Positions 1-13,115 are shown, numbered from the stretch's first letter. The stretch is DNA of 64,000 nucleotides from Actinoplanes philippinensis (GCF_900113015.1 NZ_FONV01000020.1:84369-148368); one strand, 5' to 3'. Notes: generated from the sequence alone by a model not told the origin. Numbers and translations: made by a program.

Positions 1-1
1 C

Positions 2-361
2 AACACCGCTGTCACCTTCGGGTACGCCGCACTGCCCGCCCTGCTCATCGCCCACGTCGAGCCCGCCGAGACCGGCATCGCCAACAGCGTGAACTCGATC
101 GCCCGCTCGGTCGGCATGTCACTGGGCACCGCGTTCGTGGTCACCATGACGACCCGCAACCCGATCCCCGGCCCGGTGCCGCTGCCACGGGAGTCCCAGC
201 TCGTGACGGTCTTCGTGGTCGGCGCCGCCCTGGCCGCGGCCGCCGCCACCGCCGTGGGCCTGCTGCTGCCGCGAGCCCGCCGGCCGAGACTCACCGTCGC
301 CGAGGTGGAGGCCGACGAGGTGCTGGGCGCGGCCGGGCTCGATGTGCCGGTCCGCCCCTGA
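2..361 (+). CDS. MFS drug-exporter C-terminus (partial, 5' end outside window)
   Basis: This is the last 119 codons of a major facilitator superfamily transporter; the gene begins upstream of the window. It shows one Ala/Val-rich membrane helix, then a conserved Asn-Ser-x-x-Arg-x-x-Gly-x-x-x-Gly stretch at about residues 30-40 of the fragment. That stretch is typical of the 14-helix DHA2 (EmrB/QacA-like) exporters. A second hydrophobic helix (about residues 70-87) and a basic tail (RARRPR) close the protein on the cytoplasmic side. The substrate cannot be told from this fragment. Confidence 0.75.
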   Translation, partial: NTAVTFGYAALPALLIAHVEPAETGIANSVNSIARSVGMSLGTAFVVTMTTRNPIPGPVPLPRESQLVTVFVVGAALAAAAATAVGLLLPRARRPRLTVAEVEADEVLGAAGLDVPVRP

Positions 362-484
362 TCACGGCGAGTACCGGCCCTCCTCGGAACCGGACCCGGA
401 CCCGATGCCGCTGGCCCCGCGCACGGAACTGAACCGCACGAGCCGGCAGCGGCCCGTCACTCCACCGGGCAGCGGTCACCGGAC

Positions 485-1409
485 CTACAGGCCGGCGTCG
501 CTGAGGATCCGGTACATCCGGCTCGGAGGGAGCACGGGGTTGGCGGCGGCATCGTCGGCGACGTCGGGGACCGGGTCCGACAGCAATCGCTCCAGCAGCG
601 CGTCCGTGATCCCGGGATGGCGGGCGGCCGCACGGCGCAGAAAGGACTCCGCAGCGGCGGCGAACGCCTGGAGGGCCGGCACGGGCAGCCCGGGATCCTC
701 CAGGGCGACGCGCCGCACGTACGGGCTCGGCTCGTCGACCAGCGTGCGCAGCACGTGCCGGGGGAAGTTGGGGTGCTCGACCACTCCGGTTCGGCCGGAT
801 CCCACGCCAGTGCCACCTCTGCCGCAACGCTTCCGCCCGCACGCTCGGCTTCGACCAGCGCGAACAGCCGGCCTCTCGTCGCGGCGCCGACATGGCGGCT
901 GCGGGCCACCGCGACCCGCACGATCGGGTCGTCGACGGCCAGGAGCCGGGTGACCATGCCGGCGGACAGATGCGGGTTGCCCGCGGCGGACCGGCGGACC
1001 TCGTCGTCCTCCGTTCGCATCAGCTGTGCGAACTGGTCCGGGGTCAGCGGGTGGTAACGGGCCACGTTCGCCCGGGTGGCCGGGTCGGCAGGGCCTCGAT
1101 GCCGATCATCGCCTCGTGCTCCACGGTCCATCGGACGAAGTCCGCGTGGGCGTCACGGATGGCGGGGTCGGGATGCCTGGCGATTCTGCGGCGCATCGCC
1201 GGGGAGACCCGGTCGCCGTGCAGGCCCACCGCGGTGCCGCTGTCGCCGTGCGTGAGCAGTGCCTCGACGACGGCGTCGGCCATCCGGCCCTGGCGCTGCG
1301 CCAACCCGTGCCGCCCGGCCTCGTGTGCGGCCAGGCGCACCAGGACGTCCTCCGGGGCTTGCGGGTTTCGCCCCAGCCCGGAGAGTCGCGGATGGCCGAG
1401 GCTCGTCAT
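485..1409 (-). pseudogene. Variant leucine-rich/HEAT-like repeat protein broken by two -1 frameshifts
   Basis: Three minus-strand frames read consecutively give one about 308-residue helical-repeat protein with recurring units of the kind HPxPxVR...LARHPDPAIR, like the actinobacterial variant leucine-rich-repeat (LRV) proteins. The first frame runs from the ATG at 1409 to about 1090, the second from 1090 to about 790, the third from 790 to the stop at 485. Adding one G at about 1090 (ctg|gcc) and one G at about 790 (tgg|gtc) restores a single frame with uninterrupted repeats. Both losses are in short G runs, so sequencing error is as likely as real decay. Such proteins are thought to be protein-binding scaffolds; no catalytic motif is visible. 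Confidence 0.7.
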
Positions 1410-1433
1410 CCGCCCACCGTAGCCGGACCCGGA

Positions 1434-2975
1434 TCAGGCCGCCGGAAGCGTGGTCGCGGCGTCGGCTCGGTAGGACCGGATCGTGCCCTTGCCGGCGGCC
1501 TTGGCGTCGTACATCGCGATGTCGGCGCGGCGCAGCAGCTCGCCCAGCGGGTGGGCGCCGGTGGCCAGGCCGATGCTGCCGCCGACGGCCACCCGTTCGC
1601 CATGGGTCTCCACCGGCTCGGCGACGGCCGCCAGGACGCGGGCGCCCACCTGCCGGGCCGTGTCCGCGGTGGCCGGCTCGGCCAGGACCAGCGCGAACTC
1701 GTCCCCGCCCAGGCGCACCACCAGATCACCCGGCCGGACCGCCCCGGTCAGCCGGCCCGCCACGGTGACCAGGACGTCGTCGCCGGCGGCGTGGCCGAGC
1801 CGGTCGTTGACCGGTTTGAAGCCGTCCAGGTCGAGCAGCAGCACCGCGCCGCCGCCTGCGGTCTCGATCATCCGGCGGCCCAGGTCGTTGAAGGCGGCCC
1901 GGTTGTGCAGGCCGGTCAGCGCGTCGTGGTGGGCCTGGTAGGTGAGTTCGGCCTGCTGCCGTTCGAGGGTGATCGCCAGCCGGCCCACGATGGCGACGGT
2001 CATGAACTGGCGGGCCAGGATCAGCGTGAACGTCACCAGCAGCACCCACACCACCGGAGCGGGCAGCGTGTCGTCGCGCAGCAGCTCGGCGGCGGTGGTC
2101 ACGACGGCGAGCAGGATCGGGACGTACGGCAGGATCACCCAGCGGCCGGCGAAGTGCCGGTGCGTGCCGGCCGGGGCGGACTCGGGGGCGCGGGCCCCAC
2201 CGGCGAGCATGACGAGCCCCGCGGCGAGGACGAACCCGGCGCCGCCGCCCCAGGTGTACCAGGGGTCGCCGACCACCTGGTTGCGCAGGCCGAGGAGGGC
2301 GGCGACCGCCAGCACCACCGCGGCCGAGCCGAGCAGCCGGGGGCCGTCGCCGGACGCCTCCGGCAGGTGGCGCGACATCATGACGAGGGCGACCGCGACG
2401 GCGATGATCTCCGGGGCGATCAGGGCGGCTGTGTAGCCGCTGGAGAAGATGCCGTCCACCGCGCCGCGGGCCGGCTCCAGGACGTACATCCAGGTCAGCG
2501 CCAGGACGGCGCCGGAGACCGCGGCCACGTCGAGCAGGCCACGAAGGCCCTCGGCGACACGCATCGGCGGGCTGCTCAGGTGCATGCCCACCGGCAGCAG
2601 CAGCGCCGCGACGACCGACAGCGCGGCGCCGGCGGTGGAGGCGAGCGGCGCCGGGTGGATCTCGTTGACCAGCAACAGCGCGTCAGCCACGGCCCAGAGC
2701 GCGGTGGAGATGGCGGCCACCGTCACCGCGGCTCGGCGCCGGCCCCGCTCGACGCCGATCCGGCGGCCGAAGCGGGCGGCCGCGATGCCCGCCAGGACCA
2801 CGATGATCACGTCCGAGAGGCTGCGCCCGGCTCGCAGCGAGAGGAACGGCACCGCCATCTGGAACGCGCCCGCGACGACGGTCACCGCCGCCAGCCGCCA
2901 CCGCAGAGACCCCGTCACAGCCCTTACAACGACGGCCGCTACACCGACCTGAGCAAACGGCGCCCGCATTGACAT
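1434..2975 (-). CDS. Membrane-bound GGDEF diguanylate cyclase
   Basis: The predicted 513-residue protein would make cyclic di-GMP from two GTP. The N-terminal 330 residues hold about nine to ten hydrophobic segments without a recognisable ligand pocket. The C-terminal domain carries an intact GGDEF signature at about residues 423-427 (RLGGDEFALVL). An RPGD sequence five residues upstream fits the inhibitory I-site RxxD, so product feedback is expected. There is no EAL domain. Longer in-frame starts would run into the divergent glycosidase gene; ATG at 2975 (or 2969) is preferred, with a weak AAAGAAG ribosome site. It diverges from the glycosidase at 3037 across a CebR-like box. Confidence 0.88.
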   Translation of the reverse strand: MSMRAPFAQVGVAAVVVRAVTGSLRWRLAAVTVVAGAFQMAVPFLSLRAGRSLSDVIIVVLAGIAAARFGRRIGVERGRRRAAVTVAAISTALWAVADALLLVNEIHPAPLASTAGAALSVVAALLLPVGMHLSSPPMRVAEGLRGLLDVAAVSGAVLALTWMYVLEPARGAVDGIFSSGYTAALIAPEIIAVAVALVMMSRHLPEASGDGPRLLGSAAVVLAVAALLGLRNQVVGDPWYTWGGGAGFVLAAGLVMLAGGARAPESAPAGTHRHFAGRWVILPYVPILLAVVTTAAELLRDDTLPAPVVWVLLVTFTLILARQFMTVAIVGRLAITLERQQAELTYQAHHDALTGLHNRAAFNDLGRRMIETAGGGAVLLLDLDGFKPVNDRLGHAAGDDVLVTVAGRLTGAVRPGDLVVRLGGDEFALVLAEPATADTARQVGARVLAAVAEPVETHGERVAVGGSIGLATGAHPLGELLRRADIAMYDAKAAGKGTIRSYRADAATTLPAA

Positions 2976-2997
2976 ACTTCTTTCGTTCCGCCGAGGA

Positions 2998-3011
2998 TGG
3001 GAGCGCTCCCA
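2998..3011. promoter_or_regulatory. CebR-like palindromic operator TGGGAGCGCTCCCA
   Basis: A perfect 14-bp palindrome lies 26 bp upstream of the glycosidase start and 23 bp upstream of the divergent GGDEF gene. It equals the consensus box of CebR, the LacI-family cellobiose-responsive repressor of Streptomyces, as I remember it. This suggests cello-oligosaccharide control of the secreted glycosidase and perhaps of the cyclase. No cebR gene is in the window. Confidence 0.8.
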
Positions 3012-3036
3012 ACTCCCCCTCGTTCGTGGAGACACC

Positions 3037-5067
3037 GTGAAGATCCCCTCCTTGGCGGGCGCCGTCCTGCTCGCCGCGATCACCGCCGTCCTTCCCCCGG
3101 CCGCCGGCGCCCGCGCCGCGGCGGCCGCCGACACCCGCGTCGACATCGACGTGCGCGCCGGACTCGCCACCGTCGGCGCCACCGCCATCGGCGTCAACCA
3201 CGCCATCTGGGACGCCCAGCTCGGCACCCCGGCCGTCGCCGACCTGCTCGGCGACGCCGGCGTGACCATGCTGCGCTATCCGGGCGGTTCCTACGCCGAC
3301 ATCTACCACTGGCGCGACCACACCGCGCCCGGCGGCTACGTGGCGCCGGGCACCGACTTCGACACGTTCATGGCCGGGGCGCGGCGCACCGGCGCCGAGC
3401 CGATGATCATCGCGAACTACGGCACCGGCACCGCCCAGGAGGCCGCCGACTGGGTGCGCTACGCCAACGTCACCAAGGGCTACGACGCCACCTACTGGAC
3501 CATCGGCAACGAGAACTACGGCAACGGCCACTACGGCTCGGCCTGGGAGGCCGACGACCACGCCGACAAGAGCCCTCGGCAGTACGCCGCGGAGATCGTC
3601 GCCTACTCGCAGGCGATGAAGGCCGTCGACCCGACGATCAAGATCGGCGCCGTGCTCACCATGCCGGGCAACTGGCCGGACGGCATCGTCGGCTCCGGCG
3701 ACACCGGCACCTGGAACCAGGAGGTGCTGACCCGCGCCGGATCGGCCATCGACTTCGTGGACGTGCACTGGTACCCGGGCGGCAGCACCCCCGCCGAGAC
3801 CCTCACCCGGACCGCGCACATCCAGGACGCCGTGTACCTGCTGCGGCAGCAGATCAACCAGTACGCGGGAACCGGCGCGAGCCGGATCGGCATCAGCATG
3901 ACCGAGACCAATGTCGAGGTCGGCCGCAACACCCAGCCCGGCGCGCTGTTCCTCGCCGACGTCTACAGCGGGCTGCTCGCCCAGGGCGTGTTCACCGTCC
4001 AGTGGTGGAACGTCCACAACGGCCTCGGCACCGTCTCCGAGGTGGCCGGCGAGACCGACTACGGCGACTACGGGCTGCTGTCCAGCGGCAACTGCAACAC
4101 CGACGACACGGTCTGCCAGCCGGCGCTGAACACGCCGTTCGCGCCGTACCACGCGCTGTCACTGGTCGGGGACCTCGCCCGGGCCGGGGACCGGTTCGTC
4201 GGGACGGGCAGCGACAACGGGCTGGTCAGCGCCCATGCGGTCCGGCGGGCCGACGGGGACCTCGCGGTGCTGCTGGTCAACAAGGACCCGGACAACGCGC
4301 ACACTGTCGCGCTCGGCTACCGGGGGTTCACACCGGCCGGCGGGGCGCCCACCGTCGCGTCGTACGGCAACGGTGACGACGGGGTGCGCACCGGCCCCGA
4401 GGGCAGCGCCACCGCGCAGACCCTCGAGCCGTACTCGATCTCGCTGATCACGGTGCGTTCCGGGCGTACCGAATCAGGATCGCCGAAGGCGCCCGGCCGG
4501 CCGTCGGCGACGGTGACCGACCGGACCGCGACGATCACCTGGCCGGCCGGCGCGGCCGGGCTGAAATACGAGGTGTACCGGCAGAACGGGGGCGTCAGCG
4601 AGCAGCTCGGCGAGACCTCCGGGACGTCGCTGACCGTGGGCAACCTGGACCCGGGCCGCCGCTACACCGTCAACGTGCTGGCCCGGGACGGCGCCGGCCG
4701 GCTGTCGCAGGCGTCACCGCCGGTCACCTTCACCACCGGCGCCCCGGCCACCTCGTCGTGCACCGTCAAGTTCCGCGACACCAACGACTGGGGCAACGGG
4801 TACGTCGGCGCCATCGACATCACCAACAACGCGGCCGCCCCGGTCAACGGGTGGACCCTGGCCTTCACCTGGCCGACCGGCTGGCAGAGCGTGAGCAGCG
4901 GCTGGAGCGCCACCTGGAGCCAGGAGGGCCGCACGGTCCGGGTGACCAGCGACGCCGCCCTGGCCGCCGGAGGGACCGCGAGCGTCGGGTTCGTCGGCAG
5001 CTACAGCGGGCCCAACGTGCTGCCGACCGTGTTCACCCTCAACGGCACGGTCTGCGCCGGCGCCTGA
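3037..5067 (+). CDS. Secreted glycoside hydrolase (GH51/GH39-like barrel) with FN3 and CBM2
   Basis: The 676-residue protein starts at GTG with GGAG five bases upstream. It has a Sec signal peptide (residues 1-31, ending in AAAAA), a clan GH-A type barrel (about 35-470), a fibronectin type III domain (about 485-570) and a C-terminal family 2 cellulose-binding module (575-676) with a Cys at each end. Likely catalytic carboxylates are E159 in TIGNENYG (acid/base) and E290 in ISMTETNVE (nucleophile). RYPGGSYADIYHWRD resembles alpha-L-arabinofuranosidase-type enzymes. It probably trims hemicellulose side chains on plant cell walls. The exact GH family is uncertain. Its CebR-like operator fits induction by cellulose breakdown products. 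Confidence 0.85.
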   Translation: MKIPSLAGAVLLAAITAVLPPAAGARAAAAADTRVDIDVRAGLATVGATAIGVNHAIWDAQLGTPAVADLLGDAGVTMLRYPGGSYADIYHWRDHTAPGGYVAPGTDFDTFMAGARRTGAEPMIIANYGTGTAQEAADWVRYANVTKGYDATYWTIGNENYGNGHYGSAWEADDHADKSPRQYAAEIVAYSQAMKAVDPTIKIGAVLTMPGNWPDGIVGSGDTGTWNQEVLTRAGSAIDFVDVHWYPGGSTPAETLTRTAHIQDAVYLLRQQINQYAGTGASRIGISMTETNVEVGRNTQPGALFLADVYSGLLAQGVFTVQWWNVHNGLGTVSEVAGETDYGDYGLLSSGNCNTDDTVCQPALNTPFAPYHALSLVGDLARAGDRFVGTGSDNGLVSAHAVRRADGDLAVLLVNKDPDNAHTVALGYRGFTPAGGAPTVASYGNGDDGVRTGPEGSATAQTLEPYSISLITVRSGRTESGSPKAPGRPSATVTDRTATITWPAGAAGLKYEVYRQNGGVSEQLGETSGTSLTVGNLDPGRRYTVNVLARDGAGRLSQASPPVTFTTGAPATSSCTVKFRDTNDWGNGYVGAIDITNNAAAPVNGWTLAFTWPTGWQSVSSGWSATWSQEGRTVRVTSDAALAAGGTASVGFVGSYSGPNVLPTVFTLNGTVCAGA

Positions 5068-5089
5068 CCACCGGCTTCGCCGGGCCGGT

Positions 5090-7129
5090 TCACCGGCTGG
5101 CGCCCGCCTCGGGGGCTCCGGTCGTCAGTGAGGCGCTGATCGCCTCGCGCAGCTCGACTCCGGTGAACGGTTTGGCGATGATCGTGCGGGCCGGCTCCAG
5201 CGACGTGCCGTCCTCGGCGATCAGCGCCTCAGCGAACCCGGAGATGAAGACCACCTTCATCTCCGGGCGTCGCCCGAGCAGCTGATGTGCCAGCTGCCGG
5301 CCGTCCATGCCGGGCATCACCACATCGGTGACCAGGCAGTGGACCGGCCCGGGATGTTTCTCGGCGACGGCCAGCGCCGCCGGCCCGTCGGCCGCGGTCA
5401 GCACGTGATAGCCGGCCTTGGCGATGAACCGCTCGGCGGCCTTGCGCAACGGCTCGTCGTCGTCGACGAGCAGCACCGTGACGTCCCCGGCCCGGGCAGC
5501 AGTACCGGCCGGGGGCAGACCGGGCTGCTCTCCCGGCCCGGCCGTCGTCACCGCCGGCAGTCGCACCCGCACCGTCGTGCCGGCCCCCGGCTCCGAGGTC
5601 AGCTCGATGGCGCCGCCCGCCTGCGAGACGATCCCGTGCGCCGTGGACAGGCCGAGACCGGCGGTCCGTACGTCCTGTTTGGTGGAGAAGAACGGTTCGA
5701 ACGCGCGCCGCTGCACCTCAGGAGTCATCCCGCAACCGGTGTCGGTCACCTCGATCACCGCCATGCCGGCGGCCCGGTCGTGGGACGCGCAGATGGTGAC
5801 CACTCCGCCGCCGGGCATCGCCTCGCCGGCGTTGCGGAGCAGGATGTGCAGGAGACGGTCGAGGCCGCGCCGGTCGATCCGGGCCGCCGGGGTGTCCTCG
5901 GACAGCCACACGGTGACGCTCACGTGCTCGGCCGTCAGCTCCCGGGCGAACGCGGTGATGAAGCCCTTCAACTCGACGATCACCGGCTCGTTGATCTCCC
6001 GGCGGCCGAACGCCAGCAGCTGCTCGGTCAGTTTGGTGGCGCGCCGCCCGCCCTGCGTCACCTGCTCCAGGTCTTCGAGCATGCCGGTCGCGGCCTCCGC
6101 GGCGATGCCCCCGTGCGCCTTCTCGTCGCTGATCGCGTCGCTGACCAGCTGGGTGAACCCGAGCATCGAGCCGAGCAGGTTGTTGAAGTCGTGGGCGATG
6201 CCCCCGGCCATCCGGCGCAGGCTGTCGAGGCGTTCCGCGTCGTGGCCGGCCGCCTCCTTCTGCCGCTGCCGGGCCTCGTCGGCGACCCGGTCCTCGGCCT
6301 CCACCACGTCGGAGATGTCGTCGACCATGACCACACCGCCGGCCGTCTCGCTGCCGGTGTCCGGGACCGGCCGCAGGTGCACGCGCAGCCAGCGGTCGGA
6401 CAGGTCCTCGCGGATCAGGTGTGTCCGGTACCGGTGCTCGACAGCGGTCACCGTGGAGTTGCGGACGGCGTCGACCGCCTCCCGCCGGACGGCCGGGTCG
6501 AGGCAGACGAGCCAGCCCTTCCCGGCGAGCCGCCCGGCGGGCTGTCCGGTGATCTCGGCGAGCCGCGGGTTGACGTACGTGGCGTCGCCGTCCGCGCCGA
6601 GCAGGGCGATCCCGACCGGTGACGCGGTCGCCATCGCCTCGAACTGCCGTTCCCGGTGCCGTAGCTCGCGGTCCTTCTCGACGAGTTTGGCGTTGACCGC
6701 CTGGCTGTGCACGCGGGCGAAGTCGGCGGCCGATCCGACGCTCACGTCGACCGGGCCGGCGGCCAGCACCTCGTCGACCGCGTCGAGCAGTTCCCGCGGG
6801 TCGGCGCCGCGCAGCACCACCCGGGACACGCCGCACGCGTCGGCGATCGGCCGGGTCTCCGGCTCCAGGTAGTTGGCGGTGTAGAAGATGACCGGCGAGC
6901 TGGCGGTCACCGGGTCGTCGTCGGAGCGCAGCCGGTGCACCAGCTCCAGGCCGTCGATGCCGGGCATCAGCACGTCCGAGACCACGATGTCCGGGTGCTG
7001 GGCCCGCACCACGTCCAGCGCGCCGACGCCGTCGCTGGCTTCGAGCACCTCGTGGCCACGGCAGCTGAGCAGCATGGTCACCAGGTCGCGATTCTCGGCG
7101 ACGTCGTCCACGACCAGGACGGTTGCCAT
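5090..7129 (-). CDS. REC-PAS-histidine kinase-REC hybrid sensor
   Basis: The 679-residue soluble protein starts at ATG 7129 after GAGGAGG, which decides the start over longer frames. Domains in order: receiver (1-125, phospho-Asp in IVVSDVLMPG), PAS (about 165-280), HisKA with the H-box GGIAHDFNN (about 310), an HATPase with N-box NAGEAMPGG and G1-box DTGCGM, and a second receiver (about 560-675, Asp in LVTDVVMPGMDG). This order is typical of cytoplasmic hybrid kinases that relay from one receiver input to another. No membrane helix is present. It is divergent from another multi-domain kinase across 68 bp, so both may be co-regulated. The output partner is not in the window. Confidence 0.9.
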   Translation of the reverse strand: MATVLVVDDVAENRDLVTMLLSCRGHEVLEASDGVGALDVVRAQHPDIVVSDVLMPGIDGLELVHRLRSDDDPVTASSPVIFYTANYLEPETRPIADACGVSRVVLRGADPRELLDAVDEVLAAGPVDVSVGSAADFARVHSQAVNAKLVEKDRELRHRERQFEAMATASPVGIALLGADGDATYVNPRLAEITGQPAGRLAGKGWLVCLDPAVRREAVDAVRNSTVTAVEHRYRTHLIREDLSDRWLRVHLRPVPDTGSETAGGVVMVDDISDVVEAEDRVADEARQRQKEAAGHDAERLDSLRRMAGGIAHDFNNLLGSMLGFTQLVSDAISDEKAHGGIAAEAATGMLEDLEQVTQGGRRATKLTEQLLAFGRREINEPVIVELKGFITAFARELTAEHVSVTVWLSEDTPAARIDRRGLDRLLHILLRNAGEAMPGGGVVTICASHDRAAGMAVIEVTDTGCGMTPEVQRRAFEPFFSTKQDVRTAGLGLSTAHGIVSQAGGAIELTSEPGAGTTVRVRLPAVTTAGPGEQPGLPPAGTAARAGDVTVLLVDDDEPLRKAAERFIAKAGYHVLTAADGPAALAVAEKHPGPVHCLVTDVVMPGMDGRQLAHQLLGRRPEMKVVFISGFAEALIAEDGTSLEPARTIIAKPFTGVELREAISASLTTGAPEAGASR

Positions 7130-7197
7130 GTTGGCCTCCTCGGCTGCTTTCCACAAATCCTCCTCCGCAAACACCCTCATTAGTGTTAATTCAGAGA

Positions 7198-11262
<4,065 letters not shown>

Positions 11263-11810
11263 AAGCAAGATCAAGAGCAGCTTCGAGATGCTCGGTACGG
11301 CCGGACGACAACAACAGCAGCACCCCGCCCTGCACGCCCGCGAGCAGGCCCGCCGCCGCCCGGTCGGCGTCCAGCTCCCCCGGCATCTCGCCGGACGCCT
11401 GCATGTGCCGGATCCCGTCGGCCAGCGCCGCCTGCCAGCGGGTCATCAGGCCGTCCACCACCGACTGCGCGCCCGCCGAGCGGCGCCCGAGGTGCCCCAT
11501 CACGATGGTCAACGGGCAGTCCGTGCCCTGTTCCCGATACCGCTCGACGACTCGCTCCCGCCACCGCTCCCAGGCCGCCCACGAGGTCAGGTCACCGAGC
11601 ATCGGCTGCTGGTCGTCGAGCACCCGGTCGGCCTCGTGCCGGGCCACGGCCAGCAGCAGCTGCTCCTTGCCGTCCGGGAAGTAGTGGAACAGCTGGCTCT
11701 TGCTCGTCCTGGTCCGGGCCATCACGTCCTCGAGGCGCACCTCGTCCACGCCCCGCTCCCGGATCTCGTCGGCCGCGCCGGCGACGATCCGGGCCCTGGT
11801 CTGCTCGCCC

Positions 11811-12920
11811 TTACGCGTGAGCACCGCCGCCGACTCCCGCCTTCGCCGCCTCGTTCACCACCGCTGGAGCGTATCCGGCCGGCTTGTCGCCGACGGTGAG
11901 CCCGGGGCTGACGATCCACGACTGGTACTGCGCGGTGAACATCGAGTACGGCTTCGGCAGCGGCCACTCGGCGGCCTCGTCCAGCAGCGCCCGCGCGTCG
12001 GCCGGAATGGTGAAGTCCAAGGCGGTCAGAGTGGCGTCCAGCTGGGTGACGCTGCCGGCGCCGACCACCGCCGACGCGACGGCCGGCTGGGTCGCCACCC
12101 AGTTGACGGCGACCTGCGCCATGCTGCGGCCCAGTCCGTCGGCGACCCTCCGCAGCGCGTCGACGACCCGCCAGTCACGGTCGCTGACCGCGGCGGCGCC
12201 GGCCAGCCGCCCCGCGCCACCGAGCCCGTCGGCCGTGCGCCGGTACTTGCCGGTCAGCAGACCGCCACCGAGCGGGCTCCACACCGTCAGCCCCATCCCG
12301 AGGGCCTGGGCCATCGGCACGAATTCCGGCTCGATCGCCCGTTCCACCAGGGAGTACGGCAGCTGCACGGTGACCATCGGGGTGAGCCCGTGGGCCTCGG
12401 CGACGCTCTGGGCGCGGGCGGCGTACCAGGCCGGCACGTCGGACAGACCCGCATACCGGATCTTGCCGGCGCGTACCAGGTCGTCGAAGGTCCGCACCAC
12501 CTCCTCCACCGGGGTGATCCGGTCCCACGTGTGCAACAGGTACAGGTCCAGGTGGTCGGTACCGAGCCGTCGCAGCGACGCGTCCAGCGCACGGATCATG
12601 TGTTTGCGCCCGTTGCCGCCGGCGTTCGGGTCCGCCGGGTCCACACTGTTGGTGAATTTGCTGGTCAGCACCAGCCGATCACGCTGACCGCTACGGGCGA
12701 CGAGCCGCCCGAGGATGCGCTCGCTCTCCCCCGCGGTGTAGAAGTCAGCGGTGTCGACGAGGTTCCCGCCGGCCTCCACATACCGGCGGAAGATCGCCTC
12801 CGCCTCCTCCTCGCTCCTGCCGTACGCGGCGTGGAAGCCTCCGGTGCCGAAGTTCATCGTGCCGAGCGCCAGCCGGCTGACCCGGAGCCCGGACCGGCCG
12901 AGCAAGTAGTAATCGTTCAT
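11811..12920 (-). CDS. Aldo/keto reductase
   Basis: The 369-residue NADPH-dependent oxidoreductase has the (beta/alpha)8 aldo/keto reductase fold. The catalytic tetrad is visible as Asp (DTADFY), Tyr (DFYTAGESE), Lys (LVLTSKFTN) and His (LYLLHTWD). LGTMNFG near the N-terminus is typical of the YajO/Tas-like subgroup, which acts on small aldehydes and ketones. The start MNDYYLLGRSGLRVS at 12920 is chosen because the family begins there; a longer frame adds an unlike extension. It is the first gene of an operon with the TetR regulator. The physiological substrate is unknown. Confidence 0.9.
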   Translation of the reverse strand: MNDYYLLGRSGLRVSRLALGTMNFGTGGFHAAYGRSEEEAEAIFRRYVEAGGNLVDTADFYTAGESERILGRLVARSGQRDRLVLTSKFTNSVDPADPNAGGNGRKHMIRALDASLRRLGTDHLDLYLLHTWDRITPVEEVVRTFDDLVRAGKIRYAGLSDVPAWYAARAQSVAEAHGLTPMVTVQLPYSLVERAIEPEFVPMAQALGMGLTVWSPLGGGLLTGKYRRTADGLGGAGRLAGAAAVSDRDWRVVDALRRVADGLGRSMAQVAVNWVATQPAVASAVVGAGSVTQLDATLTALDFTIPADARALLDEAAEWPLPKPYSMFTAQYQSWIVSPGLTVGDKPAGYAPAVVNEAAKAGVGGGAHA

Positions 12921-12945
12921 GGGCCCGACTGTGCCCCGCCGAAAA

Positions 12946-12961
12946 TGGACCGGCAAGTCCA
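12946..12961. promoter_or_regulatory. Inverted repeat TGGAC-N6-GTCCA, candidate TetR operator
   Basis: A 5+5 bp inverted repeat lies 26 bp upstream of the aldo/keto reductase start. TetR-family regulators commonly bind such sites near their own promoter, and the TetR gene is second in this operon. The site is only 15 bp from the -35 element of the divergent tRNA leader promoter. The match is short, so it may be chance. Confidence 0.4.
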
Positions 12962-12975
12962 GAAGAATAAAGCGA

Positions 12976-13005
12976 TTGCCCGGCCCGGCCGACGGCGATT
13001 ACCGT
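12976..13005 (+). promoter_or_regulatory. Sigma70-type promoter for leader peptide and tRNA cassette
   Basis: A -35-like TTGCCC (12976-12981) is followed after 18 bp by a -10-like TACCGT (13000-13005), matching the TAnnnT pattern of vegetative promoters. The expected start is near 13012, leaving about 28 nt before the leader ATG. No other promoter is evident between the divergent aldo/keto reductase gene and the leader. Confidence 0.5.
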
Positions 13006-13039
13006 CTCTCTCACAGCCCCACCGATCAAGGAGATCCCG

Positions 13040-13090
13040 ATGCGCCGCTGGCAGTATCCCTACCTCGTCCTCACCGGGAGGCGCAGCTAG
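13040..13090 (+). CDS. Attenuator leader peptide MRRWQYPYLVLTGRRS
   Basis: A 16-codon frame has a strong ribosome site (AAGGAG, 13028-13033, six bases before ATG) and ends at TAG. It carries consecutive TGG, CAG and TAT codons (Trp-Gln-Tyr) and then Pro and a second Tyr (TAC). The first three match, in order, the tRNA genes that follow: Trp(CCA), Gln(CTG), Tyr(GTA). The stop lies 14 nt before a terminator hairpin, and the last codons form one arm of an alternative hairpin. This is the layout of classical ribosome-mediated attenuators such as the trp leader, but the controlled genes are tRNAs rather than biosynthetic enzymes. The peptide itself probably has no function. Confidence 0.8.
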   Translation: MRRWQYPYLVLTGRRS

Positions 13091-13115
13091 CGCACGGCTT
13101 CGACGCCGCCTCCCG
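13075..13115 (+). promoter_or_regulatory. Antiterminator hairpin competing with the leader terminator
   Basis: CGGGAGGCG (13075-13083), inside the last leader codons, is perfectly complementary to CGCCTCCCG (13107-13115), which overlaps the 5' arm of the terminator. The two structures are mutually exclusive. A ribosome stalled at the Trp, Gln or Tyr codons (13049-13063) would leave the first arm free and favour read-through. A ribosome at the stop codon (13088-13090) would cover it and allow termination. Confidence 0.75.

Noticed and set aside
1026..2972. Plus-strand 648-codon open frame opposite the GGDEF gene.
   Set aside because: Gly/Gln/Arg-rich antisense shadow of the cyclase gene with no domain.
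5068..5089. CCGG-rich inverted sequences between the convergent glycosidase and kinase genes as a bidirectional terminator.
   Set aside because: Arms are four to five bases and overlap the kinase end; too weak to call.
13075..13093. Small hairpin GCGC-AGCTA-GCGC (13081-13093) as a leader pause structure.
   Set aside because: Only four pairs and it competes with the better-supported antiterminator arm; not needed for the model.
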